A stretch of 64,000 nucleotides of DNA, taken from positions 62,001-126,000 of the forward strand of contig DASVCS010000057.1 of NCBI GenBank assembly GCA_036381495.1, written 5' to 3'. Of this stretch, positions 17,445 to 25,994 are shown piece by piece (within the stretch, counting starts at the first letter, position 1; every line of letters begins with the position of its first letter). Both the position numbers and the translations under genes were made by a program. This DNA comes from DASVCS01 sp036381495. GTDB taxonomy: Bacteria; Gemmatimonadota; Gemmatimonadetes; Longimicrobiales; RSA9. Under the pieces are notes generated by a model. That model saw only the letters and a list, made by a program, of their open reading frames with translations, made no database searches and was not told the DNA's origin.

Positions 17445-18374
17445 ATGCCCGCAGCGCGACAGAGCCCGATCCACGTCGGTGTGGCCGGCTGGGACTACCG
17501 CGACTGGAAGGGAACGGTTTATCCGGAACGGAAGCCGCGCGGGTTCGACCCCGTGCGCTACCTGGCGTGTTATCTGGATCTGATCGAGATCAACTCGACG
17601 TTCTACCGGCCGGCGCGGGCGGAGGTGGCCGAGCGCTGGGCCCAGCGCGTCGAGGGGGTGGACGACTTCCGCTACACGGCCAAGCTGTGGCGGCGCTTCA
17701 CGCACGAACGGGATGAGGCGTGGACGCTGGCGGATGTGCGCAAGGTACGCGACGGCTTCGATCCGCTCCACGAGGCCGGCAAACTCGGCGCGGTGCTGAT
17801 CCAGTTCCCGTGGTCGTTCAAGAACGAGGAGAGCAGCCGCGAGTGGCTCTCGGATCTCGTTCGCGCGTTCCGGAAGTACCCGCTCGTCGTCGAAGTCCGG
17901 CACGAGAGTTGGAACGAGCCCGAGTTCTACCGTTGGCTGGCCGAGCACGGCGTCGGGTTCGTCAACATCGACCAGCCGCTCTTCAGCAAGTCCATCGAGC
18001 CCTCGGCCCGGAGCACCGCGCGAACCGGCTACATCCGCGTCCACGGCCGCAACTACCGGGACTGGTGGCGCAAGGAGGCGGGCCACGCGCGCTACGACTA
18101 CCTCTACGAACCCGCCGAGCTCCGCCCCTGGGCCAGCCGGGCGCGGCAGATCGCGCGCGACCGTACCACACAGGTCGTCGACGTCGTCTTCAACAATCAC
18201 GCGAAGGGGAAGTCGGTGGTCAACGCGCTCGAGTTCAAGAAGATACTCGCGCGCAGGAAGGTCCCGGCGCCGCCGACGCTCTTCGAGACGTACTCGGAGG
18301 CGCTGAAGGGGTACGCGCGTCCGGTGCCGCCGGAGGAGTTGACGACGGCGGCCGAGCGACGGCGAGCGGCGTGA
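17445..18374 (+). CDS. DUF72 (YecE-like) TIM-barrel protein
   Basis: 309 residues. The ATG at 17445 gives the typical N-terminus HVGVAGWDYRDWKGTVYPE. Other family motifs are EINSTFYRPA, FRYTAKLWRRFTHE, GAVLIQFPWSF, VEVRHESWNEPEFY, TGYIRVHGRNY and the C-terminal VFNNHAKGKSVVNALEF. The family is a TIM barrel found in many bacteria; its reaction is not established. A weak GGAGC site lies before the start. The gene converges with the aldo/keto reductase gene, 90 bases away. Confidence 0.9.
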   Translation: MPAARQSPIHVGVAGWDYRDWKGTVYPERKPRGFDPVRYLACYLDLIEINSTFYRPARAEVAERWAQRVEGVDDFRYTAKLWRRFTHERDEAWTLADVRKVRDGFDPLHEAGKLGAVLIQFPWSFKNEESSREWLSDLVRAFRKYPLVVEVRHESWNEPEFYRWLAEHGVGFVNIDQPLFSKSIEPSARSTARTGYIRVHGRNYRDWWRKEAGHARYDYLYEPAELRPWASRARQIARDRTTQVVDVVFNNHAKGKSVVNALEFKKILARRKVPAPPTLFETYSEALKGYARPVPPEELTTAAERRRAA

Positions 18375-18464
18375 CCGGGGCACGCGGCCGGCCGGAGTTG
18401 CGCGTCCTGCGCGTCCATCCGTTCGCGTCCGATGCGCGGCAGCCCGCGTCGGCGCCGCCCCGCC

Positions 18465-19391
18465 TCACCCCTCCGGCGGCGGCGCGATGGAGTCGATCTC
18501 GGCGAGCTCCGCCGGAGTGAACGCCCAGCCGGCGGCCGCGGCGTTGGCGCGGACCTGCTCTGGCGACGTCGCGCCGGCAATGACCGAGGCGACCATCGGC
18601 TGCGCGGCGAGCCACGAGATGGCCAGCTCGAGAAGCGTGTGCCCGCGCGACTCCGCGAAGGCGATGAGCGACTCGACGATGTCGAGGTTGCGATCGGTGA
18701 GGAGGCCGGCGCCCCACCCGGCCGCGATGCGCGTGCCCGCCGGAACGGGTCGGCCGCGCCGGTACTTCCCGGTGAGCAGACCGCTCGCCAGCGGGAAGTA
18801 GGGGATGAACGCGATCCCGGCGCGCTCGCACTCGGGGAGCACCTCTCGCTCCGGCTCGCGGTGCAGCAGGCTGTACTCGTTCTGGACGCTCACGAAGCGC
18901 GCGGCACCGGGAGCGGCCGCCGCCTCCGCCTCGCGGAGCTGCTCCGCCGAGAAGTTCGAACAGCCGATCTCGCGCACCTTGCCGGCCTGGACCAACTCAT
19001 CGAGCGCGCCGAGCGTCTCCTCGATCGGCACGTCCGGGTCCGGTTCGTGGAGCTGGTACAGGTCGATCACATCGGTGCCGAGGCGGCGGAGGCTGTCGTC
19101 CACCGCGCGCCGCACGTACTCGGGGCGCGCGCCGCGCCGCCGCTCGTCCATCGGCATGCCGAACTTCGTGGCCACCACCACGCCCTCACGGCGCGGGCCG
19201 AGCGCGCGGCCGAGGAACTCCTCGCTCCGGCCCTGACCGTAGGTGTCGGCCGTGTCGAAGAAGTTAATGCCCGCATCGAGCGCCGCATGCACGACCGCCG
19301 CCGTCCCAGCGGCGTCCAGGCGCGTACCGAAGTTGTTGCAGCCGAGCCCCACCACCGATACCGTGAGCGATCCGATGCGTCGGGTCTCCAT
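18465..19391 (-). CDS. Aldo/keto reductase
   Basis: 308 residues from the ATG at 19391, with GGGAGGGG upstream. Family signatures are GLGCNNFG, the catalytic Asp/Tyr stretch INFFDTADTYGQGRSEE, VVVATKFG, DLYQLHEPD (catalytic His), GKVREIGCSNFS and VSVQNEYSLLHRE. The C-terminal segment GATSPEQVRANAAAAGW binds the NADPH phosphate. It most resembles the YajO/YhdN-type aldo/keto reductases. The complete GTTTACG repeat element begins about 35 bases upstream of this start codon, so any promoter lies between or inside the element. Confidence 0.9.
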   Translation of the reverse strand: METRRIGSLTVSVVGLGCNNFGTRLDAAGTAAVVHAALDAGINFFDTADTYGQGRSEEFLGRALGPRREGVVVATKFGMPMDERRRGARPEYVRRAVDDSLRRLGTDVIDLYQLHEPDPDVPIEETLGALDELVQAGKVREIGCSNFSAEQLREAEAAAAPGAARFVSVQNEYSLLHREPEREVLPECERAGIAFIPYFPLASGLLTGKYRRGRPVPAGTRIAAGWGAGLLTDRNLDIVESLIAFAESRGHTLLELAISWLAAQPMVASVIAGATSPEQVRANAAAAGWAFTPAELAEIDSIAPPPEG

Positions 19392-19424
19392 CAAATCCCC
19401 TCCCGTTCGTCAGTACGGGTCAGA

Positions 19425-19618
19425 TCGAGTTCGCATGGACCGTGCGTGATTCGGGGCGACCCCTCGGAGCGGGAACGGGAGCGGGAGCGGGAACGTTTAC
19501 GTTTACGGTAAACGTGGGCGCCCACCCGTCCCCGCAAACGTAAACGTTCCCGCTCCAGGCGGCGTAGCCGCCGCTCCCGTTCCCGCGCAGTAACGATGAC
19601 CGGTCCATGCGAACTCAA
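19425..19618. mobile_element. Complete GTTTACG repeat element, copy 1 (MITE-like)
   Basis: The outer inverted repeat is a perfect 15 bp match, 19427-19441 against 19602-19616. Inside, GGGAACGGGAGC units and GTTTACG units on one arm (19466-19506) face their complement on the other arm (19533-19586), which includes the palindromic CCAGGCGGCGTAGCC core. Short direct repeats GTCAGA border it at 19419-19424 and 19619-19624, which may be a target duplication. Both ends match copy 2 at 43937-44163, in inverted orientation. The rest of the 437 bp gap, 19626-19828, includes an AT-richer patch near 19690-19770 but no gene that I can see. Confidence 0.82.
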
Positions 19619-19828
19619 GTCAGACTATGCGCCGCGCCGCGCGCGGTCGCCGTACGCGGGCGAGCGGCGCCGGACCCGCGGATGGATCGCTCGGTGTGTC
19701 TTGTCTCGAATGCACGTTAGGTGTATTGGGTTATCTAACGCCATAGTAATGGATTGACATGTGCGTGTTGATGCGCAGGATGTGCGCCGCCAGGCCCGCG
19801 AACGCGCCGGGTTCGGGCGGAGCCGGCA

Positions 19829-20509
19829 TCATGCGTCGGCATCGCCGTCGGGCGCAGCCGGCTCGATGCACTCGGGCAGGTCGTTGACCGGCGCGTTGAC
19901 GAGCGGCGAGACGGCGTGCGCCTCGAGCGCCGTGCCATCCGGATGGAACAACTCGGCGAGCGCTGCGGGCGTGGCGGCGGGGTCGAGCCAGCGCGTGCCC
20001 TGGTCGGGCGTGAGGACGACGGGCATGCGGTCGTAGATCGACCGGATCTCGGGCGCGGCCGGCGCCGTGAGGATGGTGCACGAGAGGAGCGGCGCGGCCG
20101 GGTCGCCGCGCCAGATCTCCCAGAGGCCCGCGAAGGCGAAAGGCCGCCGGTCGCGGCGGTGGATCCAGTACGGGACCTTGGCGCCGCGCCCGCGCTTCCA
20201 CTCGTACCACCCGTCGGCAAGGATGAGGCAGCGACGGCGTTGGAAGGCATTGCGGAACGCCGGCTTGCTCGCGACGGACTCGGAACGCGCGTTGATCATG
20301 CGGTTGCCGATGCGTACGTCCTCGGCCCAGTGCGGCACGAGGCCCCATCGCAGCAGGCGGGCGCGTGGCGCGCCGTCCTCGAGCACGAGGGCGAGGACCT
20401 GCTGCGTCGGCGCGATGTTGTAGCGCGGCTGGACGGGGAACGGCACCTCGATGTCGAAAGTGCGCTCGAGCTCGTCCTGCGTGAGCGTGAAGGTGTAGCG
20501 GCCACACAT
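19829..20509 (-). CDS. SRAP domain protein (YedK/HMCES-like) with atypical active site
   Basis: 226 residues starting MCGRYTFT; family proteins lose Met1 so that Cys2 can form a covalent link to abasic sites in single-stranded DNA, protecting the genome. Seen here are Cys2, Asn73 in MINARSE, and Glu103 in ADGWYEW. The position that normally holds the active-site His (in IHDRMP-like motifs) is Tyr159, in SIYDRMPVVL. Family length is normal and the rest of the fold looks intact. The start is fixed by the need for Cys2, although no clear ribosome binding site is seen. Confidence 0.92.
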   Translation of the reverse strand: MCGRYTFTLTQDELERTFDIEVPFPVQPRYNIAPTQQVLALVLEDGAPRARLLRWGLVPHWAEDVRIGNRMINARSESVASKPAFRNAFQRRRCLILADGWYEWKRGRGAKVPYWIHRRDRRPFAFAGLWEIWRGDPAAPLLSCTILTAPAAPEIRSIYDRMPVVLTPDQGTRWLDPAATPAALAELFHPDGTALEAHAVSPLVNAPVNDLPECIEPAAPDGDADA

Positions 20510-20709
20510 GGCGTTCGGTCGCGGTGTCGGTTCGGCGTGGTCGCGGCTGCGCGCGGCGGCACCACTGGAAGTTCCACGAGCCGCGGAGTCGCGTCAAGGC
20601 GCGGCCGGACCGGGCCTGCGCCGGGATGCGACGGTGGCGCATCCTGGTGAGGCGTCGCTCAGCCTCGGGATTTCGTCGCGTCACCGAGCCACCGGGGCCG
20701 CCTCGTCGC

Positions 20710-21789
20710 TCAGCCGCCGGCCGTCCCGCCGAGGACCGGCAGTACCTCGCCCGTGATGTAGCTCGAGCAGACGGGCGCGGCCAGGAAGACGTACGCGGGC
20801 GAGATCTCCTCGGGCTGCGCCGGCCGCTTCATCGGCACGCCCGCGCCGAACTGCTCGACCTGCTCGGCATCGATGTCCGCCGGGTTCAGCGGCGTCCAAA
20901 CCGGGCCGGGCGCCACGGCGTTCACGCGGATCCCGCGATCCGCCAGGTTCTCGGCGAGCGACTTGGTGAACGCGTGGATCGCGCCCTTGGTCGCCGAGTA
21001 GTCGAGCAGCCGCCCCTGTCCGATCAGCCCCGTGATCGAACCGGTGTTGATGATCGACGCGCCGGCGTTCATGTGCGGCACCGCCGCCTTCGCCATATGG
21101 AAATAGCCGTAGAGATTCGTCTTGATCGTGCGGTCGAACTGCTCCTCCGTCAGGTCTTCGAGCGAGAGCGCGTGCTGCTGGAACGCCGCGTTGTTGACCA
21201 GGATGTCGAGTCGGCCGAACGCGTCGATCGTCCGCTCGACGGCGTAGCGGCAGAACCCGGGGTCCGTGACGTCGCCCGGGATGAGCAGCGCGCGCCGGCC
21301 CTCGTGCTCGACGGCGGTCTTCGTCTCTTCCGCGTCCTGCTCCTCGCTGAGATAGACGACGGCGACGTCGGCGCCCTCGCGCGCGAACAGGACGGCGACC
21401 GCGCGGCCGATCCCGGAATCGCCGCCGGTGATGATGGCCGCCATGTCCTTCAGCTTCTCGGAGCCCTTGTAGCCCGGCGCCGTGTACTGCGGGCGCGGCC
21501 GGAGCTCCGCTTCGATCCCGGGCTTCTCGAGGTGTTGCGAGGGGAAGGGAGGTGCGGGATATTCGCGGGCGCCGGTTTGAACCGCGCCCTCGCGCATCTG
21601 CCGCTGGTGCTCGCGCTGGCGCCGGAGCGTCTCGGCACGGTCCTGGATCTCGCGCTGCGCTTGCGCGGTGGCGCGAGCGGCCGCCGCATAGCGCGCTGCA
21701 GCGTCCGGATCCTCCGGCCCGAGCCCGTCGCGGGGTCGGTGTCCGCCGGCGTGCGGGGGAGATATGCTCCGGTCGCCTTCGTCTTCCAT
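20710..21789 (-). CDS. Short-chain dehydrogenase/reductase with long N-terminus (YghA/GSP39-like)
   Basis: 359 residues. The ATG at 21789 has AGGAGG six bases upstream; the longer upstream frame is not supported. Residues 1-~100 are a charged, Gln/Arg-rich extension (REIQDRAETLRRQREHQRQM) as in general stress protein 39 and YghA. The Rossmann SDR core has ITGGDSGIGRA, NNAAFQ, the Ser of NTGSITG and the catalytic YSATKGA. It ends with TGEVLPVLGGTAGG. Members are stress-linked oxidoreductases of uncertain substrate. It is divergent from the Sel1 lipoprotein gene across a 296 bp gap in which no gene is seen. Confidence 0.92.
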   Translation of the reverse strand: MEDEGDRSISPPHAGGHRPRDGLGPEDPDAAARYAAAARATAQAQREIQDRAETLRRQREHQRQMREGAVQTGAREYPAPPFPSQHLEKPGIEAELRPRPQYTAPGYKGSEKLKDMAAIITGGDSGIGRAVAVLFAREGADVAVVYLSEEQDAEETKTAVEHEGRRALLIPGDVTDPGFCRYAVERTIDAFGRLDILVNNAAFQQHALSLEDLTEEQFDRTIKTNLYGYFHMAKAAVPHMNAGASIINTGSITGLIGQGRLLDYSATKGAIHAFTKSLAENLADRGIRVNAVAPGPVWTPLNPADIDAEQVEQFGAGVPMKRPAQPEEISPAYVFLAAPVCSSYITGEVLPVLGGTAGG

Positions 21790-22085
21790 GGGACCTCCTG
21801 CGAGGGGGGCGCATTCAGGTGAGCTGAGCGGCGCGCGAGCGCGAGAAGCATGCCAGGACGGCGACGGTTCCGGCCCCGGCCGGCCGCGGCCGGCACAGGC
21901 CTCGGTGCCGCCCGGTTGCCGACCTCCGGACCGCGTGGACGGCCCCGTGTGCGCATCATCCCGGCGGCCGACACCCGCACTGCGATCCCCGTGAAACAGA
22001 CCCGCCGCGCTCCCCGTATGAGGCGCCGCGGTCGGTGGGCCCCGGATCGTGGCCGGGGCCATCGCCCGCCGGACTCGCATCCAAC

Positions 22086-23015
22086 ATGCCCATGTTCAAA
22101 TTCAGCCCTCGCCCCGCCGCGGGGATCACCGGTATGCTCCTGCTCGGCGTGGCCGCGATGGCCATGATCGGGTGCAATCCCGGCGGCCGGGAAGCCAAGG
22201 GGTTCCTTCGAGCCTGTGAGGCCGGAGATGCGGTGGCCTGTAACGAGTTCGGTCTCAGACTCCTGAGAGGGGAGCACGTCCTCCGGGACGTCGCGCGTGC
22301 CGCCGGCATGTTCGAGCAGGCCTGCGATGCGGGCGTCGCGCCGAGCTGCGCCCGGCTCGCCGCGCTGTACCAGACCGGCCGGGGCGTCGACCGGGACTCG
22401 GCGCGTGCCACGGCGCTGTACGGGCGGGCCTGCGACGGTGGCGCATTCGACGGCTGCATCAGCCTCGGCATCCTGTACCGGGATGGCGCGAGCGTGCCGC
22501 AGGACTTCGACCGCGCCGCCGAGCTGTTCGAACGAGCCTGCGACGGCGGCAATGCGACGGGGTGTACCCGTCTCGGGGCGCTGTACGCGGCCGGCCAGGG
22601 CGTCGGCCGGGACCTCGCCCGCGCCGCCCGTCTCTACCAGCAAACCTGCGATGGCGACGTGATGGAGGGCTGCATCGAGCTCGGCCGGCTGTACGCTGCG
22701 GGTTCGGGCGTCCCTCGGGACCCGGCGCGGGCCGGGGACCTCTACCGGCAAGCCTGCGATGGCCATGAAGCGGCCGGCTGCTTCCTCCTCGGCGGTCTGT
22801 ACGCCACGGGGGAGGGCGTCACGCCGGATGTCGAGCGAGCCGCCGAACTCTATCATGACGCCTGCCGTGACGGCCACGGAGAAGCCTGCTACGCGCTCGG
22901 CATGTTGCGTCTGAACGGCCCGGAAGTGGTCCGCCGGCCGGCGGAAGCCGCGACATGGATCCGCCGCGCGTGCGGCTACCACTACGAACCGGCTTGCTCG
23001 AACGAAGGCGGCTGA
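22086..23015 (+). CDS. Sel1-repeat lipoprotein
   Basis: 309 residues from the ATG at 22086 (ATG 22092 is also possible). A lipoprotein signal ends at MAMIGC. The rest is about seven Sel1-like repeats of 36 residues, each with a paired-Cys pattern (for example AAELFERACDGGNATGCTRLG), as in Helicobacter Hcp proteins where the pairs form disulfides. Such solenoids bind other proteins in the periplasm. The stop lies two bases before the first ATPase gene, so it probably belongs to the ABC operon and may act as its exported partner. Confidence 0.88.
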   Translation: MPMFKFSPRPAAGITGMLLLGVAAMAMIGCNPGGREAKGFLRACEAGDAVACNEFGLRLLRGEHVLRDVARAAGMFEQACDAGVAPSCARLAALYQTGRGVDRDSARATALYGRACDGGAFDGCISLGILYRDGASVPQDFDRAAELFERACDGGNATGCTRLGALYAAGQGVGRDLARAARLYQQTCDGDVMEGCIELGRLYAAGSGVPRDPARAGDLYRQACDGHEAAGCFLLGGLYATGEGVTPDVERAAELYHDACRDGHGEACYALGMLRLNGPEVVRRPAEAATWIRRACGYHYEPACSNEGG

Positions 23016-23017
23016 TA

Positions 23018-24013
23018 ATGTCTTCCGACAACGTATTGCTCAGTGCCGAAAACCTCGTGAAGCGCTACGGCAACGTCGTCGCGCTCGATGGCGTCAGCTT
23101 CGACATCACGGAGGGGATCACCGGCATTCTGGGCGAGAACGGCGCCGGCAAGAGCACGACGATCAAGATCTTCCTGGGTCTGATCCGGCCGACGGCGGGC
23201 ACGGCGCGGATCCTGGGCGAGGACGTTTCGGCGAGCGTCGGCGTGCGTGCGCGGCTCGGGTACATGCCGGAGCACGACTGCCTGCCGAGCCACGTCAGCG
23301 CCGCCGAGTTCCTGACGCACATGGCCGAGGTCAGCGGCCTACCGCCATCGGCCGCGCGCACCCGCGCGGCCGACACGCTGCGGCACACGGGGCTCTTCGA
23401 GGAACGGTACCGTGCGATCGGCGGCTACTCGACGGGGATGAAGCAGCGAGTCAAGCTCGCGCAGGCGCTGGTCCACGACCCGGTCTTCATCTTCCTCGAC
23501 GAGCCGACGGCCGGCCTCGATCCGCTCGGCCGTGAGGAGATGCTCGCGCTCGTCCGCAAGACGTACCGCGAGTTCGGGATCAGCGTCCTCTTCTCGTCGC
23601 ACCTGATGGCGGATGTCGAGCGCACCTGCGATCGCATCCTGGTCCTGCGCGACGGCCGCTTGGTGCAGTCCGGCGAGGTCGGGCGCTTCACGAGCGAGGC
23701 GGAGACCGTCTTCATCGAGGTCGACACGAATCGCGAGCGACTCGTGGCCGCGCTCGAGCGCCGCGGCATCGACGTGACCGCGGACGGCAGCGGCCTGATC
23801 ATCGAGGGCCCGGACGAGTCGACGTGGGATCACGTCCGCGACGCGCTCGTCGAGGCCGAGGCGGCACTGCGCCGCATGGCGCCGCGGCGGCGGGCGCTGT
23901 CCGAGCTGTTCCGGCGGGACGGGGATGAGGCGCCGGTCGGACCGGGTGCGGACGTTGGATCGGACGCCCGGGCGGCGGTGGGGGTGCGGCCGGAGGTGGA
24001 GGCGACATCATGA
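23018..24013 (+). CDS. ABC transporter ATPase (first of two)
   Basis: 331 residues from the ATG at 23018. Walker A is GENGAGKST (about residue 41), the signature is YSTGMKQRVKLAQ, Walker B is FIFLDEPTAGLDP, and the switch His is in FSSHLMADVE. After the nucleotide-binding domain there is a ~100-residue regulatory tail, as in NosF/GldA-type exporters; the last 40 residues are Gly/Ala/Asp-rich and likely disordered. It should power the permease encoded next, 43 bases downstream. Confidence 0.93.
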   Translation: MSSDNVLLSAENLVKRYGNVVALDGVSFDITEGITGILGENGAGKSTTIKIFLGLIRPTAGTARILGEDVSASVGVRARLGYMPEHDCLPSHVSAAEFLTHMAEVSGLPPSAARTRAADTLRHTGLFEERYRAIGGYSTGMKQRVKLAQALVHDPVFIFLDEPTAGLDPLGREEMLALVRKTYREFGISVLFSSHLMADVERTCDRILVLRDGRLVQSGEVGRFTSEAETVFIEVDTNRERLVAALERRGIDVTADGSGLIIEGPDESTWDHVRDALVEAEAALRRMAPRRRALSELFRRDGDEAPVGPGADVGSDARAAVGVRPEVEATS

Positions 24014-24056
24014 TGCCCGGTGCTGCATGCGACCTCTTGATGCGGGAGGCACGCCG

Positions 24057-24995
24057 ATGACGGAGACGCAAACCGGCCGGCCCGAGACGGCGATGCCGCG
24101 CGGCGGCACCGTCTTCGACATCGGGTACCAGCGCTACACCGGTCCGCGCGAGGGTCGCCACCGCGGCCGCTTCGCCGTCTTCAAGAACGGCGTGCGCACC
24201 GCGCTGGGATTGGGGCGCGGCGGGCGCGCCAAGGTGCTGCCCTGGTTCTTCATCGGGGTCCTGGCGGCCATCGCCCTCATCATGGCGCTGATCGCCGGCG
24301 CCGCGGAACGGCTGGCCGGCCCGGGCACCGCGGAGGAGATCGGCCTGCCGTCCCACTCCGATTACTACGGCATCGTCTCGATGATCGTGTTCGTCTTCGC
24401 GGCCGTCGTCGCGCCGGAACTGCTCTGTCGCGACCGCCGCGAGGGCGCCATCAACCTGTACCTCGTGCGGCCGCTCACCGGGTCGGACTACATTGCTGCA
24501 CGGTGGTGCGCGTTCTTCGCCGTGATGGTGGCGGCGCTCTGGCTGGCGCAGAGTATTCTGTTCACCGGCCTGGTCATGGGCGACCCCACACCGATCGCGT
24601 ACCTGCGCGAGAACTGGCTCGACGTCCCGCGGTTCCTCCTCGCCGGCATCGCATTCGCCGCCTACGCGACGAGCCTCGCCATGCTGACCGCCTCGTTCAC
24701 GAACCGGCGCGCCTACGCCTCCGTCTTCCTCGTCGGACTGTTCGTGATCTCGACGCCCTTCACCGTCGGGCTCGCCTCCGAGATCGGGGGCACGGTCGGT
24801 CAATGGATCTCGATGTTCAACCTCACCAACATCCCCGTGCACGTGAACGACATCATCTTCGGCGAGGTCAGCAAGATCACCGAAGGCGCGCCGGCCGGCG
24901 AGTTCCCGGCGTGGGTGCTCGTGAGCTGGTACTTCGCCTGGACGCTCGTACCGGGCGGCATCCTGTGGCTGCGCTACCGGAGGATGACACCATGA
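24057..24995 (+). CDS. ABC-2 type permease (first of two)
   Basis: 312 residues. The ATG at 24057 follows GGGAGGC. Six hydrophobic segments are visible, starting VLPWFFIGVLAAIALIMALI and ending WYFAWTLVPGGILWL. The cytoplasmic motif CRDRREGAINLYLVRPL is typical of ABC-2 permeases that dock to the ATPase. Its TGA overlaps the next ATG (ATGA), so translation is likely coupled. The substrate cannot be told from the sequence. Confidence 0.9.
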   Translation: MTETQTGRPETAMPRGGTVFDIGYQRYTGPREGRHRGRFAVFKNGVRTALGLGRGGRAKVLPWFFIGVLAAIALIMALIAGAAERLAGPGTAEEIGLPSHSDYYGIVSMIVFVFAAVVAPELLCRDRREGAINLYLVRPLTGSDYIAARWCAFFAVMVAALWLAQSILFTGLVMGDPTPIAYLRENWLDVPRFLLAGIAFAAYATSLAMLTASFTNRRAYASVFLVGLFVISTPFTVGLASEIGGTVGQWISMFNLTNIPVHVNDIIFGEVSKITEGAPAGEFPAWVLVSWYFAWTLVPGGILWLRYRRMTP

Positions 24996-25990
24996 GCAGA
25001 TCCACGGCCCCGCCGATGTCCGGGGTCACCCGATCGGCCGCGAGCGACCCCCGGACCACGAGTGCGAGCGGACTCGCGCCCGTCATCCGGGTCGACGGCG
25101 TGTCGCGCTGGTTCGGCAGCGTCGTCGCCGTCAGCGACGTCACATTCGACGTCTCGCCCGGCATCACCGGCCTGCTGGGTCCGAACGGCGCGGGCAAGAC
25201 CACGCTCCTTCGCATGATCACGGGTCTTGCCGCCGTGTCCAGCGGAACGATCACGGTGTTCGGAGAGCCGGTTCGGGACAATCCGCCGCTCTACCGGCGG
25301 ATCGGCGTGATGTCCGAACACGAGGCCGTCTACGGGTTCCTGACGGGCCGCGACTTCGTCCGGATGATGGGCCGTCTGAGAGGCGTCGAGGACCTCGACG
25401 CCGCCGTCGACCGCGCCATCGACTTCGTCGACCTCGCCGATGCGCAGCACCGTCCGATGAAGACGTACTCGCGCGGGATGCGCCAGCGCATGCGGCTGGC
25501 GGCGACGCTCGTCCACGATCCCGAGCTGCTGATCCTCGATGAGCCGCTGAACGGCGCCGACCCGCGCCAGCGCGTGCACTTCCAGAGCCTGCTTCGAAAG
25601 CTCGCCGCGGAAGGCCGGACCATCGTGATCTCGTCGCACATCCTCGAGGAGGTCGAACTCCTCGCGGACACCGTCCTCCTCATCGTCAACGGCAAGCTGG
25701 CGGCGTCCGGTGGGTTCCGCGCCATCCGCGCGGCGCTCGACGAGCGGCCGTACCACGTACGCGTGGTCTGCGACGCGCCCCGCGAACTCGCGTCGGCAGT
25801 CGTGATGCTCGACTCGGTCGATGCCGTCAACATCGATCCCGATGGCGCGATCGTGGTGCTGAGCCGCAACGTCCGCGATCTCCAGATCGAGTTGCCCCGG
25901 CTCGCTCAGGCCGCGGCGATCCGCCTCCGGAGGGTCGAGCCGCTGGATGATTCCCTCGAGAGCGTCTTCGGATACCTGGTGGAGCGGTAG
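24992..25990 (+). CDS. ABC transporter ATPase (second of two)
   Basis: 332 residues, overlapping the preceding permease by four bases. Walker A is GPNGAGKTT, the signature is YSRGMRQRMRLAA, Walker B is LLILDEPLNGADP, and the H-loop is ISSHILEEVE. There is a ~90-residue C-terminal regulatory domain. A 35-residue low-complexity N-terminal leader precedes the core. The Walker B loop reads NGADP instead of the usual TAGLDP or SGLDP. It pairs with the permease that starts four bases after its stop. Confidence 0.93.
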   Translation: MSRSTAPPMSGVTRSAASDPRTTSASGLAPVIRVDGVSRWFGSVVAVSDVTFDVSPGITGLLGPNGAGKTTLLRMITGLAAVSSGTITVFGEPVRDNPPLYRRIGVMSEHEAVYGFLTGRDFVRMMGRLRGVEDLDAAVDRAIDFVDLADAQHRPMKTYSRGMRQRMRLAATLVHDPELLILDEPLNGADPRQRVHFQSLLRKLAAEGRTIVISSHILEEVELLADTVLLIVNGKLAASGGFRAIRAALDERPYHVRVVCDAPRELASAVVMLDSVDAVNIDPDGAIVVLSRNVRDLQIELPRLAQAAAIRLRRVEPLDDSLESVFGYLVER

Positions 25991-25994
25991 CCGT

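Noticed and set aside
20710..22080. Longer start for the SDR gene at 22080
   Set aside because: The extra part is low-complexity Arg/Pro/Gly sequence, and the ATG at 21789 has an ideal AGGAGG site.
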